64,000 bases of DNA from Streptococcus infantis. Lineage in GTDB: Bacteria; Bacillota; Bacilli; Lactobacillales; Streptococcaceae. The notes below the pieces were generated by a model. It saw only the letters and a program-made list of their open reading frames with translations, had not been told where the DNA came from and ran no database searches. The position numbers were made by a program, and so were the translations under genes. Where the stretch lies: NCBI RefSeq assembly GCF_018499575.1, contig NZ_JAHDAP010000001.1, positions 620,001 through 684,000 of the forward strand, given 5' to 3'. Of this stretch, positions 46,153-56,785 are shown in pieces (within the stretch, counting starts at the first letter, position 1; every line of letters starts with the position of its first letter).

Positions 46153-48141
46153 TCAATCCAACGCCTTGACTTCCAACATCATATCACGTATTTGAGCTGC
46201 TAACTCGAAATCAAGCACTTCGACGGCTTCTTGCATTTGTTTTTCTAGTTTCTTGACAAGGTCTTTACGTTCTTGTTTATTGAGGCTATTGATATCGACT
46301 TCCTTATCCTCTTCCTTAGCCACAGCTTTTGTGACAGAAATCAGGTCACGGATTTCTTTCTTGATTGTCTGAGGTACAATACCATGTTCTTCATTATAGG
46401 CCATCTGGATTTTACGACGGCGAGCCGTTTCATCAATGGCACATTGCATAGACTGCGTCATAGTGTCCGCATACATGATGACATGCCCCTCGCTATTTCG
46501 GGCAGCACGACCGATGGTCTGAATGAGTCCACGCTCATTACGAAGGAAACCTTCCTTGTCAGCATCGAGAATAGCAACCAAACTTACCTCTGGAACATCA
46601 ATCCCTTCACGAAGGAGGTTAATTCCGACCAAGACATCAAAAACACCCAAACGCAGGTCACGGATAATCTCTGTTCGCTCTAAAGTCTTGATATCCGAGT
46701 GCATATATTTGACCTTGATTCCCATTTCTTTGAAATAGTCAGTCAAGTCTTCAGCCATTTTCTTGGTCAAGGTTGTAATAAAGGTACGTTCGTTCTTTTC
46801 AACACGGGCATTGATTTCACCCAAAAGATCATCAATTTGTCCCATAGTTGGACGGACTTCTACTTCTGGATCCAAAAGACCAGTCGGACGAATGATTTGC
46901 TCAATAACGGTATCAGTCTGCTCGTGTTCATAATCACCAGGTGTCGCTGAAACATAGACGATCTGGTGAACATGACTTTCAAACTCTTCACGACGGAGAG
47001 GACGATTATCCAAGGCAGATGGCAAACGGAAACCATAATTCACCAACATTTCCTTACGAGAACGGTCACCATTGTACATGCCCTTGATTTGTCCCATGGT
47101 CATGTGGCTCTCATCAATCATAATCAAAAAATCATCCGGGAAGAAATCAAGAAGGGTGTACGGTGGCTCTCCTTCGCTCCGTCCATCCATGTGACGGGAA
47201 TAGTTTTCAACGCCGTTTGTATAGCCCATCTCACGAAGCATCTCGATATCGTACTCTGTACGCTGTTTCAAGCGTTGCGCTTCGAGGAGTTTACCTTCCT
47301 TCTCAAAGATAGCTAACTGCTCCTCCAACTCAGCCTCAATCTTAGCAATAGCTACTTCCATGTGGTCATCATTGGTCACAAAGTGAGTGGCTGGGAAAAT
47401 CGCCAAATGATCCACTTCGCCCAGAACTTGACCAGTTAGAGCTTCGACTTCACGGATACGGTCAATCTCATCCCCGAAAAACTCAACTCGAAAGGCATGC
47501 TCATCACGAGAGGCTGGGAAAATCTCCACCACATCTCCACGTACACGAAATCTACCACGTTGGAAGTCAATGTCATTGCGCTCGAACTGAATGTCCACCA
47601 AGTCATTAAGCAGTTTATCTCGAGAAATCTCAAGACCCGGACGCAAACTTACCACACTATCAGCATATTCTTTAGGGGAACCCAATCCATAGATACAAGA
47701 AACTGATGCCACAATGATAACATCATTCCGCTCCAAGAGAGCTGAAGTTGCTGAGTGACGAAGCTTGTCAATTTCATCATTGACCGAACTATCCTTCTCA
47801 ATGTAGGTATCGCTAGAAGGGACATAGGCCTCTGGCTGGTAATAATCATAGTAAGATACGAAGTACTCGACTGCATTTTCAGGGAAAAATTCCTTGAACT
47901 CCCCATAGAGCTGACCGGCCAGAGTCTTATTGTGGGCAATAACCAAAGTTGGTTTATTGACTTTAGAAATGACCTGACTCATGGTATAGGTTTTCCCTGT
48001 ACCCGTCGCCCCCATCAGAATCTGAGCCTTCTCGCCACCCTCGATATTATCGACCAACTGCTCAATCGCTTGTGGTTGATCTCCTGAAGGTTGGTATTTT
48101 GATACTAGTTTAAATTTATTATCTGTAATTCGATTTATCAT
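46153..48141 (-). CDS. uvrB: Excinuclease ABC subunit B
   Basis: Damage-verification helicase-like subunit of nucleotide excision repair. The 662 residues have P-loop GATGTGKT, the beta-hairpin [40 protein letters not shown] and a C-terminal UVR domain binding UvrC. ATG at 48141 follows GTATGAGG; an alternative ATG at 48156 adds five residues. Confidence 0.97.
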   Translation of the reverse strand: MINRITDNKFKLVSKYQPSGDQPQAIEQLVDNIEGGEKAQILMGATGTGKTYTMSQVISKVNKPTLVIAHNKTLAGQLYGEFKEFFPENAVEYFVSYYDYYQPEAYVPSSDTYIEKDSSVNDEIDKLRHSATSALLERNDVIIVASVSCIYGLGSPKEYADSVVSLRPGLEISRDKLLNDLVDIQFERNDIDFQRGRFRVRGDVVEIFPASRDEHAFRVEFFGDEIDRIREVEALTGQVLGEVDHLAIFPATHFVTNDDHMEVAIAKIEAELEEQLAIFEKEGKLLEAQRLKQRTEYDIEMLREMGYTNGVENYSRHMDGRSEGEPPYTLLDFFPDDFLIMIDESHMTMGQIKGMYNGDRSRKEMLVNYGFRLPSALDNRPLRREEFESHVHQIVYVSATPGDYEHEQTDTVIEQIIRPTGLLDPEVEVRPTMGQIDDLLGEINARVEKNERTFITTLTKKMAEDLTDYFKEMGIKVKYMHSDIKTLERTEIIRDLRLGVFDVLVGINLLREGIDVPEVSLVAILDADKEGFLRNERGLIQTIGRAARNSEGHVIMYADTMTQSMQCAIDETARRRKIQMAYNEEHGIVPQTIKKEIRDLISVTKAVAKEEDKEVDINSLNKQERKDLVKKLEKQMQEAVEVLDFELAAQIRDMMLEVKALD

Positions 48142-48230
48142 AATAGCCTCATACACATTTTCTATCCTTCTATTTTACCATAAAAAGGAAAGAGTTTCTT
48201 TTTCTCAACAGACCACCTTACCTTATTCTA

Positions 48231-48247
48231 TGTTATATCTTCTTACA
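48231..48247. promoter_or_regulatory. GlnR operator of glnPQ
   Basis: TGTTA-TATCTTC-TTACA fits the Gram-positive GlnR consensus TGTNA-N7-TNACA exactly and lies 17 bases before the -35. In S. pneumoniae GlnR is known to regulate the glnPQ-zwf operon in response to glutamine. Confidence 0.88.
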
Positions 48248-48263
48248 TAGAAATATAAAATAT

Positions 48264-48292
48264 TTGCCGGATTTAATTTTTTCTGCTATAAT
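48264..48292 (+). promoter_or_regulatory. Promoter of glnPH-glnQ
   Basis: TTGCCG (48264-48269), 17-base spacer, TATAAT (48287-48292), downstream of the GlnR box and 29 bases before the start codon. Confidence 0.8.
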
Positions 48293-48320
48293 TTGAAAAT
48301 ACCCTGAAAGGAGACATCAC

Positions 48321-49766
48321 ATGAAGAAAAAAATCCTAGCATGTTTGCTAATTTTATTTCCTATTTTCTCATTAGGGCTCGTAAAAGCTGATACTGAGAA
48401 AACCAAATATGTTATCGCCAGCGACTCATCTTTTGCACCTTTTGTTTTTCAAGACTCAAGTAACCAGTACACTGGTATCGATATGGATCTCATCAAGGCT
48501 ATTGCCAAAGACCAAGGTTTTGAGATTGAAATTACCAACCCTGGCTTTGACGCAGCTATTAACGCTGTTCAATCTGGACAAGCAGACGGTGTCATTGCAG
48601 GAATGTCTGTAACTGATGCCCGTAAAGAAACTTTCGATTTCTCAGATTCTTACTATACAGCAAATACTATCCTCGGTGTTAAAGAATCAAGTACCATTTC
48701 TTCTTATGAAGATTTGAACGGTAAGACTGTAGGTGTCAAGAATGGTACAGCTTCACAAAGCTTCCTAACAGAGAACCAAAGCAAATACGGTTACAAAATC
48801 AAAACTTTTTCAGATGCTGCATCTATGTATGATAGTTTAAATACTGGTTCAATTGATGCCGTCATGGACGATGAGCCTGTTATTAAATATTCTATCAGCC
48901 AAGGACAAAAATTAAAAACACCAATCGAAGGTACACCAATTGGAGAAACTGCCTTTGCTGTCAAAAAAGGAAGCAATCCAGAATTGCTAGAGAAGTTTAA
49001 CAAGGGACTCGCAAACCTTAAGGCGAATGGAGAATTCCAAAAAATTCTAGATAAATATCTAGCAAGCAATTCTACTACCACAACCTCAACTGCTGATGAA
49101 ACGACTATTTGGGGCTTGTTGAAAAACAACTACAAACAACTTCTCAGCGGACTTGGTATTACTCTCTCATTAGCACTTCTTTCATTTGTAATTGCGATTT
49201 TCATCGGAATTATCTTTGGGATGTTTAGTGTCAGCCCATATAAATCCCTCCGTATGATTTCAGAGATTTTCGTTGACGTTATCCGTGGTATTCCATTGAT
49301 GATTCTTGCTGCTTTCATTTTCTGGGGGATTCCAAACTTTATCGAATCTCTTACAGGTCAACAAAGTCCAATCAACGACTTTGTCGCTGGTACAATTGCA
49401 CTTTCCCTAAACTCAGCTGCCTACATCGCTGAAATTGTTCGTGGTGGTATTAAGGCCGTACCTGTTGGACAAATGGAAGCTAGTCGAAGCCTTGGTATCT
49501 CTTACAGTAAAACCATGCGTAAGATTGTCTTGCCACAAGCAACCAAGCTCATGCTTCCAAACTTCGTTAACCAATTTGTTATCACTCTTAAAGATACAAC
49601 GATTGTATCTGCCATCGGTCTGGTCGAACTCTTCCAAACTGGTAAAATCATCATCGCCCGTAACTACCAAAGTTTCAAAATGTATGCAATTCTCGCAGTC
49701 TTCTACCTTGTGATTATCACTCTTCTTACTAGACTTGCAAAACGCTTAGAAAAGAGGATTCAATAA
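48321..49766 (+). CDS. glnP: Glutamine ABC transporter, binding protein-permease fusion
   Basis: A 481-residue fusion of an extracellular solute-binding domain (signal peptide 1-23, domain about 30-255, with [25 protein letters not shown] ligand site and [11 protein letters not shown]) and a membrane permease domain (about 275-480, with the EAA loop [10 protein letters not shown]). Imports glutamine or glutamate. The upstream GlnR box and the glnQ gene sharing one base support this. Low-complexity Thr/Ser linker at about 257-268. Confidence 0.93.
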   Translation: MKKKILACLLILFPIFSLGLVKADTEKTKYVIASDSSFAPFVFQDSSNQYTGIDMDLIKAIAKDQGFEIEITNPGFDAAINAVQSGQADGVIAGMSVTDARKETFDFSDSYYTANTILGVKESSTISSYEDLNGKTVGVKNGTASQSFLTENQSKYGYKIKTFSDAASMYDSLNTGSIDAVMDDEPVIKYSISQGQKLKTPIEGTPIGETAFAVKKGSNPELLEKFNKGLANLKANGEFQKILDKYLASNSTTTTSTADETTIWGLLKNNYKQLLSGLGITLSLALLSFVIAIFIGIIFGMFSVSPYKSLRMISEIFVDVIRGIPLMILAAFIFWGIPNFIESLTGQQSPINDFVAGTIALSLNSAAYIAEIVRGGIKAVPVGQMEASRSLGISYSKTMRKIVLPQATKLMLPNFVNQFVITLKDTTIVSAIGLVELFQTGKIIIARNYQSFKMYAILAVFYLVIITLLTRLAKRLEKRIQ

Positions 49767-50506
49767 TGGCTAAGTTAAAAATTGACGTTCATAATTTACA
49801 TAAACATTATGGTAAAAACAAAGTTCTTAAAGGAATTTCAGCAAAATTCTACGAAGGAGATGTTGTCTGCATTATCGGTCCCTCAGGTTCTGGTAAATCT
49901 ACTTTCTTGCGTAGCCTAAATCTTCTAGAGGAAGGAACAAAAGGAACTATTACAGTTAACGGCTATGATTTGACGGATAAATCTACCAACGTGGACCATG
50001 TTCGTGAAAATATCGGAATGGTGTTTCAACACTTTAATCTCTTCCCACATATGACTGTTTTGGAAAATATCACTTTTGCTCCTGTAGAACATAAGTTAAT
50101 GACCAAGGCTGAAGCTGAAAAATTGGGTATGGAACTCCTTGAAAAAGTTGGATTGGCTGATAAAGCTAATGCAAATCCTGAAAGCCTCTCCGGTGGTCAA
50201 AAACAACGTGTGGCTATCGCTCGCGGTTTAGCAATGAACCCTGATATTATGCTCTTTGACGAACCAACTTCTGCCCTTGACCCTGAGATGGTCGGCGATG
50301 TTCTGAACGTTATGAAAGAGTTGGCTGAACAAGGCATGACCATGATTATCGTAACCCACGAAATGGGATTTGCTCGTAAGGTTGCTAATCGAGTTATCTT
50401 TACAGCAGACGGTGAATTCCTAGAAGATGGGACACCTGATCAAATATTTGATAACCCACAACATCCTCGTCTAAAAGAATTTTTAGACAAGGTTCTAAAC
50501 GCCTAG
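49766..50506 (+). CDS. glnQ: Glutamine ABC transporter ATP-binding protein
   Basis: ATPase of the polar amino acid uptake family, 246 residues: Walker [10 protein letters not shown]-loop, signature [15 protein letters not shown], Walker [14 protein letters not shown] and switch His in THEMGF. It starts by one base overlap (TAATG) with glnP. Followed by a hairpin terminator and then zwf. Confidence 0.95.
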   Translation: MAKLKIDVHNLHKHYGKNKVLKGISAKFYEGDVVCIIGPSGSGKSTFLRSLNLLEEGTKGTITVNGYDLTDKSTNVDHVRENIGMVFQHFNLFPHMTVLENITFAPVEHKLMTKAEAEKLGMELLEKVGLADKANANPESLSGGQKQRVAIARGLAMNPDIMLFDEPTSALDPEMVGDVLNVMKELAEQGMTMIIVTHEMGFARKVANRVIFTADGEFLEDGTPDQIFDNPQHPRLKEFLDKVLNA

Positions 50507-50537
50507 AAAAACTGCAAGGGACACCTTGCAGTTTTTT
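50507..50537 (+). terminator. Terminator after glnQ
   Basis: AAACTGCAAGG-GACA-CCTTGCAGTTTTTTT, ideal form, 1-2 bases after the stop. Known co-regulation of zwf with glnPQ would need read-through here or its own promoter. Confidence 0.9.
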
Positions 50538-50556
50538 TGTTACTTGTATTGGAATT

Positions 50557-50585
50557 TTGGATTTTTTAGAAAATTATGATAAAAT
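50557..50585 (+). promoter_or_regulatory. Promoter of zwf
   Basis: TTGGAT (50557-50562), 17-base spacer, TAAAAT (50580-50585). Confidence 0.6.
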
Positions 50586-50656
50586 AGAGGGTATATAATC
50601 GAGGAATTCCTCACACCTAGGATATCTAGGGAAGTAAATAGAAATTAGGTAGCTGG

Positions 50657-52144
50657 ATGTCATCTAAAGTTATTGTTACAATTTTCGGTGCTAGTGGAGA
50701 TTTGGCTAAACGCAAGCTCTACCCTTCACTTTTTAGACTTTATAAATCAGGTAATTTGTCTGATCATTTTGCTGTTATTGGAACTGCTCGTAGACCTTGG
50801 AGTAAGGAATATTTTGAGTCTGTTGTAGTCGAATCCATTTTAGATTTGGCAGATAGCGTAGAAGAGGCTCAAGCATTTGCTAGTCATTTTTACTATCAAA
50901 GTCACGACGTTAATGATACCGAACACTATATCGAATTACGCAAGCTTCAAGCTGAGTTAAACGAAAAATATCAAGCTGACCACAACAAACTCTTCTTCCT
51001 CTCAATGGCACCACAATTTTTTGGTACCATCGCTAAACACCTCAAGTCAGAGCAAATCGTTGACGGTAAAGGCTTTGAACGTTTGATTGTTGAGAAACCT
51101 TTCGGTACAGACTATGCTACTGCAAGCAAACTAAATGAAGAACTCCTAGCAACATTTGACGAAGAACAAATTTTCCGTATCGACCATTATCTTGGTAAGG
51201 AAATGATTCAAAGCATCTTTGCTATTCGCTTTGCCAATATGATTTTTGAAAATGTTTGGAATCGTGAGCATATCGATAATGTTCAGATCACCTTTGCAGA
51301 ACGTCTAGGTGTTGAAGAGCGTGGTGGCTACTATGATGAATCAGGTGCTCTTCGTGACATGGTTCAAAACCATACCCTCCAACTTCTGTCACTCCTTGCT
51401 ATGGACAAGCCAGCAAGCTTTACAAAGGATGACATTCGTGCGGAGAAAATCAAAGTCTTCAAGAACCTTTATCATCCTTCAGATGAAGAATTGAAAGAAC
51501 ACTTTATCCGTGGTCAATATCGTTCTGGTAAAGTTGATGGTATGAAATACATTTCTTACCGCAGTGAACCAAATGTAAACCCTGAATCTATGACAGAAAC
51601 CTTTGCTTCAGGTACCTTCTTTGTAGATACTGATCGTTTCCGTGGTGTACCTTTCTTCTTCCGTACAGGTAAACGCCTAACTGAAAAAGGAACACACGTA
51701 AACATTGTCTTCAAACAAATGGATTCCATTTTTGGAGAACCCCTAGCACCGAATGTGCTTACCATCTATATCCAACCGACTGAAGGATTCTCTCTCAGCC
51801 TTAACGGTAAAAAGGTAGGGGAAGAGTTTAGCCTCGCGCCAAATTCTCTTGACTATCGAACAGATGCGACTGCTACAGGTGCTTCACCAGACCCATATGA
51901 AAAACTGATCTATGATGTTTTGAACAATAACTCAACAAACTTTAGCCACTGGGATGAAGTGAGTGCATCATGGAAATTAATTGACCGTATTGAGAAGCTT
52001 TGGGCTGAAAACGGTGCTCCCCTTCATGACTACAAGGCTGGTACCATGGGACCTCAAGCTAGCTTTGATTTGCTTGAAAAATACGGAGCTCAATGGACTT
52101 GGCAACCAGATATCGCCTATCGTAAGGATGGTCGACTAGAATAA
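50657..52144 (+). CDS. zwf: Glucose-6-phosphate 1-dehydrogenase
   Basis: First step of the oxidative pentose phosphate route, producing NADPH. The 495 residues contain the NADP motif GASGDLAKRKLYPSLF and the substrate signature RIDHYLGKE. Starts with MSSKVIVTIF; the site before it is weak (AGGT). Ends at a terminator shared with ftsY. Confidence 0.97.
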   Translation: MSSKVIVTIFGASGDLAKRKLYPSLFRLYKSGNLSDHFAVIGTARRPWSKEYFESVVVESILDLADSVEEAQAFASHFYYQSHDVNDTEHYIELRKLQAELNEKYQADHNKLFFLSMAPQFFGTIAKHLKSEQIVDGKGFERLIVEKPFGTDYATASKLNEELLATFDEEQIFRIDHYLGKEMIQSIFAIRFANMIFENVWNREHIDNVQITFAERLGVEERGGYYDESGALRDMVQNHTLQLLSLLAMDKPASFTKDDIRAEKIKVFKNLYHPSDEELKEHFIRGQYRSGKVDGMKYISYRSEPNVNPESMTETFASGTFFVDTDRFRGVPFFFRTGKRLTEKGTHVNIVFKQMDSIFGEPLAPNVLTIYIQPTEGFSLSLNGKKVGEEFSLAPNSLDYRTDATATGASPDPYEKLIYDVLNNNSTNFSHWDEVSASWKLIDRIEKLWAENGAPLHDYKAGTMGPQASFDLLEKYGAQWTWQPDIAYRKDGRLE

Positions 52145-52153
52145 TTAAAAACA

Positions 52154-52181
52154 ATCCTGCAAGAATTCTTGCAGGATTTTC
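52154..52181. terminator. Bidirectional terminator between zwf and ftsY
   Basis: AATCCTGCAAG-AATT-CTTGCAGGATT stem between the convergent stops, with A and T runs. Confidence 0.88.
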
Positions 52182-52183
52182 TT

Positions 52184-53578
52184 CTATATCAGACCTTCTA
52201 GAAGACCCTTCATAAAGTTTTCAGAATTGAACTCACCGATATCATCGATTTTTTCACCAAAACCAATCAGCTTAACAGGAATATTAAGTTCCTCACGGAT
52301 AGCCAAAACAACACCACCTCGGGCAGTTCCATCAATCTTAGTTAATACAATCCCAGTAACAGGAGTAATTTTTGAAAACTCTTTAGCTTGTACAAGAGCA
52401 TTTTGTCCTGTTGAAGCATCCAAAGCTAGGAAGGTTTCATGAGGGGCTTCTGGCACGACACGTTTGATAATACGACCAATCTTTTCCAACTCTGCCATCA
52501 AGTTTTCTTTGTTTTGCAGACGGCCTGCTGTATCTATCATCAAAATATCAATACCTTCTGCTACTGCTCGCTCCATCCCATCAAAGACAACGCTGGCTGG
52601 ATCAGCTTTCTCAGGACCTGTTACAACAGGAACATCTACACGACGACCCCATTCAGCTAACTGAGCAACCGCACCCGCACGGAAGGTATCAGCAGCAACA
52701 AGCATAACCTTTTTACCAGCTTGTTTGTAACGGTGTGCCAATTTCCCGATAGAAGTTGTTTTCCCGACTCCATTGACACCTACAAAGAGCATGACTGTCA
52801 AACCATCTTGGAAGTTGATGCTTTCATTGTAGTTTCCATCTTTCTCGTAAAGCTCCACCAATTTCTCAATGATGACACGACGAAGGGCTTCTGGTTTTTT
52901 AGCATTCTCAAGTTTAGCTTCATAACGCAACTCTTCAGTAAGATTTGAAGCTACCTGAACACCAACATCACTCATGATCAGTAGTTCTTCTAGTTCTTCA
53001 AAAAATTCTTCATCAACTGAGCGAAAATTAGCAAAAAAGGCATTTAAACGGGCACCAAATCCTGTACGAGTTTTCTTGAGACTGCGATCATACTTTTCCT
53101 GTACAGTCTCTTCGACCTGAGGGGTTTCCTCAATTGCTAGATCTTCTTCCACTTCCTCGGTCGTCTCTGGTTCAAGTTCTTCAGTGATTTCAACTTCTGT
53201 CTCGTTTGATTGAGTTTGATCAGCATCTTCCTCAACACTTTCACTTAAAGTTACTTCTTCAACATGAGTCAATTCCTCTTGAGGACTGTCTGCCTCTTCG
53301 ATTTGAATTGGTTCATCTTGAGAAAAGTCAACTTCGTCAACTGGCTCAATGATAGGTTCTTCTACAACCTCTGTTTCAGATGAGCCATTGTCGATTTCTT
53401 CCTGGTCTTCTTCTGGTAAGTTGTCTTCTACAGGCTCTTTAGTTTGGATGTCTTCAGTTACTGGTAGCTCAGTTTGTTCGCTATCATCCGATAAATCAAT
53501 GTTTTCTAGAGCCTCTTTGACAACATCTTCAATCTTTGGTTCTTCTATTTTTCCAAATAAACGGTCAAATAATCCCAT
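52184..53578 (-). CDS. ftsY: Signal recognition particle receptor FtsY
   Basis: Docks SRP-ribosome complexes at the membrane. The 464 residues have a long, very acidic N-terminal domain (about 15-160, Glu/Asp/Val/Thr rich) and the NG GTPase (GVNGVGKTTSIGKLA, DTAGR, LTKIDGTARGG). The partner ffh lies about 8 kb away. Starts MGLFDRLFG; ends the ftsY-HAD-HAD chain. Confidence 0.96.
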   Translation of the reverse strand: MGLFDRLFGKIEEPKIEDVVKEALENIDLSDDSEQTELPVTEDIQTKEPVEDNLPEEDQEEIDNGSSETEVVEEPIIEPVDEVDFSQDEPIQIEEADSPQEELTHVEEVTLSESVEEDADQTQSNETEVEITEELEPETTEEVEEDLAIEETPQVEETVQEKYDRSLKKTRTGFGARLNAFFANFRSVDEEFFEELEELLIMSDVGVQVASNLTEELRYEAKLENAKKPEALRRVIIEKLVELYEKDGNYNESINFQDGLTVMLFVGVNGVGKTTSIGKLAHRYKQAGKKVMLVAADTFRAGAVAQLAEWGRRVDVPVVTGPEKADPASVVFDGMERAVAEGIDILMIDTAGRLQNKENLMAELEKIGRIIKRVVPEAPHETFLALDASTGQNALVQAKEFSKITPVTGIVLTKIDGTARGGVVLAIREELNIPVKLIGFGEKIDDIGEFNSENFMKGLLEGLI

Positions 53579-53581
53579 CCT

Positions 53582-54400
53582 TTAATTCTCCTTCAGTACG
53601 TATTTTTCAATTGCCCAGGCAACAGCTTCCTCGTCATTGGTCATTGGTGTCACTACATTTGACACAGCCTTTACTGCTGGAACAGCATTTTGCATAGCGA
53701 CACCAAGACCGGCCCACTCAATCATCGAAAGGTCATTAGCCTCATCTCCGCAGGCCATCACCTGACTTTGATCAATCCCTAGGTGCTCAATCAGTTTAGC
53801 TAAACCAGTCGCCTTATGGACATTTTTTGGTGACCATTCTAGCAAGAGTTCACGAGATTTAAAAATCTCATACTGGTCAAATAATTCTGGTGAAATCTTC
53901 TGAATAGCCGCATCCAAAGGCTCCTGAGGAAAGGCTGTCACGCATTTATTGTAGGTCACCTGACTAGACAAGTCTTCAAAAGCAATTGGTACAAACGTTA
54001 GAGCCGGGTTAAACTGGGCATATAAACTTTCTTGGTCAGATTGGATTTGATAGACTGTTCCTTCTGAAATGGCATCTAATGGGATTCCTAGTTTTTCAGT
54101 TTCTTCATAAATACGCGTCACATCATCAATAGAAAAAACTGTCTTATCAAGGATCTCACCCGTATTTTTCTGAACCAAACCACCATTAAAAGTAATGGTA
54201 TACTCATCCTCATGCCCATCTGTACCAAGCTCTTTAAGGAAGAAATCCATGGCCTTGAGGGGACGTCCAGTTGTTAGGACTACCTTGACCCCTTGTTCAC
54301 GCGCAGCCTTTAAAGTTGCCTTGGTACGATCAGTCAATTTCTTATCTGTCGTTAGCAAAGTTCCATCCAAGTCCAATGCGATTAATTTAATATCCGTCAT
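53582..54400 (-). CDS. HAD-family Cof-like phosphatase (first)
   Basis: A 272-residue Cof-type HAD hydrolase: catalytic DLDGTLL (residues 9-15), T-T-G-R-P motif II, a cap domain (about 85-185), GDEANDLSMIEWAGLGVAM motif III/IV. Substrates are usually sugar phosphates or pyridoxal phosphate; not defined. It overlaps the next HAD gene by one base and lies three bases before ftsY. Confidence 0.9.
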   Translation of the reverse strand: MTDIKLIALDLDGTLLTTDKKLTDRTKATLKAAREQGVKVVLTTGRPLKAMDFFLKELGTDGHEDEYTITFNGGLVQKNTGEILDKTVFSIDDVTRIYEETEKLGIPLDAISEGTVYQIQSDQESLYAQFNPALTFVPIAFEDLSSQVTYNKCVTAFPQEPLDAAIQKISPELFDQYEIFKSRELLLEWSPKNVHKATGLAKLIEHLGIDQSQVMACGDEANDLSMIEWAGLGVAMQNAVPAVKAVSNVVTPMTNDEEAVAWAIEKYVLKEN

Positions 54401-55191
54401 TACAATCCCTCCATATAAGCAATAACTGACTGGTCTTTGTGGTGACCGATAACTGTTTCAGCAAGTTCTAGAATTTCTGGGCGAGCATTTTCAGGTGCGA
54501 CCGGGTGTCCTACAACCTGCATCATGTGAAGGTCATTGAGATTGTCACCGAAGGCCATCACTTGATCCATATTCAGATTTAACTTCTTAGCCAATTCGAC
54601 AATCGCAACTCCCTTGTCCACATAATCAAGAACAATATCAATGGATTCAAAACCAGTCGTCATAGCCTTAACACCAGGCACATGTTCATTGACCCAAGCT
54701 TCTCCGGCTTCAACTGTCTCTTCTGTAAAGTTAGTTGTGAATTTGAAAATCTCATCTGTGATATCTTCAAGACTAGCTATTTTTTGGATATTTTCATTGT
54801 AATGATGACTAAACATGAGATAGGTTTCATCTACAGTATCTAAAACATAGCAAGCTTTCTTACCAGTCAAGAGCATCTTCTTCTCATCGAAATAAGGTGA
54901 AGTCTTTAGCTTTTCAAAAGTTGATAGGTAAAAATCTCTAGGCATGGTCGCTTCATAGAGGTCTTGTCCATGAAAACGAACCAGACTCCCATTTTCAGCA
55001 ATGAAAATAATCTCATCTTTAACATCCGCAAAATGCTTTTCAAGTGATAAGAGACCACGACCTGATGCTACAGCAAAGTAGATTCCTTTTTCTTTATAAG
55101 AATGGAGAAGCTTTTTTAAACGCTCCATATCAAATTGGCCAGCTTCATCTAGAAAAGTCCCGTCCATATCAGTTGCGACTAGTTTAATCAT
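54400..55191 (-). CDS. HAD-family Cof-like phosphatase (second)
   Basis: A 263-residue relative of the preceding gene: DMDGTFLDEAG (catalytic Asp), ASGRGLLSL, and GDNLNDLHMMQVVGHPVAPENA. Only modest similarity to its neighbour outside the motifs, so old duplication or independent members. First gene of the ftsY chain. Substrate unknown. Confidence 0.9.
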   Translation of the reverse strand: MIKLVATDMDGTFLDEAGQFDMERLKKLLHSYKEKGIYFAVASGRGLLSLEKHFADVKDEIIFIAENGSLVRFHGQDLYEATMPRDFYLSTFEKLKTSPYFDEKKMLLTGKKACYVLDTVDETYLMFSHHYNENIQKIASLEDITDEIFKFTTNFTEETVEAGEAWVNEHVPGVKAMTTGFESIDIVLDYVDKGVAIVELAKKLNLNMDQVMAFGDNLNDLHMMQVVGHPVAPENARPEILELAETVIGHHKDQSVIAYMEGL

Positions 55192-55245
55192 AAATACTCA
55201 TATTCTCCAGTTGTAAATCTATCTTCTATTATACCATAGAAAAAG

Positions 55246-55280
55246 TAAAAAAAGACGTGCTGAATTGACACGTCCTTGTC
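55246..55280 (-). terminator. Terminator of the HD-hydrolase gene
   Basis: GGACGTG-TCAATTCAG-CACGTC followed by seven T on the minus strand, about 40 bases after the HD gene stop. Confidence 0.8.
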
Positions 55281-55312
55281 TTCTATAAATCAACCCCTAG
55301 GGACAATTGTTA

Positions 55313-55891
55313 TTATAAATATAAGCCCTTCTCTACACTTTCCTGAATCAAATCTTCCGTCAGTTTCCATAATTCTTCTGATTCACTTTTTATGAACTTT
55401 TTCTTTTCTAATACCATGTCTGCACTGATATTATCAGGGTTATAATTTAATTCTGAAACTTCTAAGTGATTTATCAGTGGTACCAATGCATCGATCACTC
55501 TTGCATATCTTGCTTCAGCACTCTGACCTTTTTCAAATTCCAACCACAAATTTTTCATATTCAAATATCTCTCTTTTGGAAGGAGGCTCATTGTTTTTTC
55601 TATAGATTCTAGCTCTCTATCATGAGAATGAACCTTTTTTTCATTATCAAAAACCCAAGTATCTCCGGCATAAATCTCACCTAAATCATGAATCAATAAC
55701 ATAGAAATGACCTTCTCCATATTCAATTTTTCAGGATAATAATCTTGAAGAACTATAGCAGCTATCGCACCTTGCCAAGAATGCTCAGCACTATTTTCAA
55801 ACCGTCCATCAAGGGTTCTATTAAATCTTGTTACTGACTTCAATTTCTCTATTTCTTTAATAAAATCAACTGAATGTTTCAAATTACTCAT
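55313..55891 (-). CDS. HD-domain hydrolase (YfbR-like 5'-nucleotidase)
   Basis: A 192-residue HD protein with the metal-site residues in AEHSW (H38), the LLIHDLGEIYAGD (HD pair) and A-R-V-I-D-A-L (Asp) motifs. This pattern is the HD_3/YfbR type, dephosphorylating deoxynucleoside monophosphates. It carries its own terminator and lies between the HAD pair and a TRIC gene, at a place where pneumococcus as I recall joins HAD directly to smc, so it may be an insertion. Confidence 0.85.
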   Translation of the reverse strand: MSNLKHSVDFIKEIEKLKSVTRFNRTLDGRFENSAEHSWQGAIAAIVLQDYYPEKLNMEKVISMLLIHDLGEIYAGDTWVFDNEKKVHSHDRELESIEKTMSLLPKERYLNMKNLWLEFEKGQSAEARYARVIDALVPLINHLEVSELNYNPDNISADMVLEKKKFIKSESEELWKLTEDLIQESVEKGLYL

Positions 55892-55964
55892 TGCTGCTCC
55901 TATCTTATTTTAAATTTTAGATATAATATCAAAAAATATTAATTTCATCAAATATTTCCCGTAT

Positions 55965-56012
55965 TTGCAAAAAAATAAAATAGCGCCTAATCCATATGAG
56001 ATTAGACGCCTA
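55965..56012 (-). terminator. Terminator after the TRIC gene
   Basis: GGCGTCTAAT-CTCATATGG-ATTAGGCGC hairpin followed by a T-rich run on the minus strand. Confidence 0.85.
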
Positions 56013-56036
56013 TATAAAATAAGTTTCGTTTATTCA

Positions 56037-56696
56037 TCAGTTCAAGGTTCTCTTATCCATATTTGGCAAAGAGAGCTTAAACTTAATAATACAGAGTCGA
56101 ATCACAAAACCAACAATTGAGAGAATGATAAAGGCAGTAATTCTTGGAAAATGGAGGACAAAGGCCAACCAGTAATAAATAACGCCAATTACAAAAGATA
56201 GAAGGGCATAGATGTCTTCTTTTAGGACACTTGGAACTTCATTGATCAGGAGGTCTCGGATAATACCACCACCTGCTCCCGTTAAACAGGCCAAAATCCC
56301 TGCAGACATCAAATTCAATTTACTATCAGCTAAAGCTGTAGCTCCAATTAGAGAGAAGATAATTAAGCCAATCGAGTCAAAGATAAGATAAGCTTCTCTC
56401 AGCCACTTGTAGAATTTTTTTTCTTGACTTGCATTGGCTTGTTTTGAAGTCACAAAGACATACATGATGACTGCTACAAAGATAGAGACATAAATCGGTC
56501 CAGGATCTGCGAGAGCGGAAGGAAAACGACTGATAATAGAATCTCTCAAAATCCCACCGCCTACTGCCGTTACAATTGCCAATAAACTAATCCCAAAAAT
56601 GTCTAAACGTTTACCAAATCCTTTGATGGCTCCTGACGCCGCAAAGGCTATAGTCCCAACATAATTACAGATCATTAGGAATAGATCAAAATCCAT
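56037..56696 (-). CDS. TRIC-type cation channel family protein (UPF0126/YicG)
   Basis: A 219-residue membrane protein with seven helices formed by two repeats, each holding a glycine-rich kink: TAVGGGILRDSI (about 42-53) and TGAGGGIIRDLL (about 137-148). This internal repeat is the hallmark of bacterial TRIC-like channels and UPF0126. Proposed to conduct cations; unproven in streptococci. Own terminator; lies between the HD gene and smc. Confidence 0.88.
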   Translation of the reverse strand: MDFDLFLMICNYVGTIAFAASGAIKGFGKRLDIFGISLLAIVTAVGGGILRDSIISRFPSALADPGPIYVSIFVAVIMYVFVTSKQANASQEKKFYKWLREAYLIFDSIGLIIFSLIGATALADSKLNLMSAGILACLTGAGGGIIRDLLINEVPSVLKEDIYALLSFVIGVIYYWLAFVLHFPRITAFIILSIVGFVIRLCIIKFKLSLPNMDKRTLN

Positions 56697-56785
56697 ATAA
56701 GCTCCTCAATTTATTTTTGTAACCTTTCCGACTTCTTGAAGGTCATTCTACATGCTCTAACTTGAAATTACATATTGAAAACAAA

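Noticed and set aside
55313..56696. HD hydrolase plus TRIC gene as a defence pair
   Set aside because: Each has its own terminator and ordinary housekeeping-type motifs; nothing ties them into a system.
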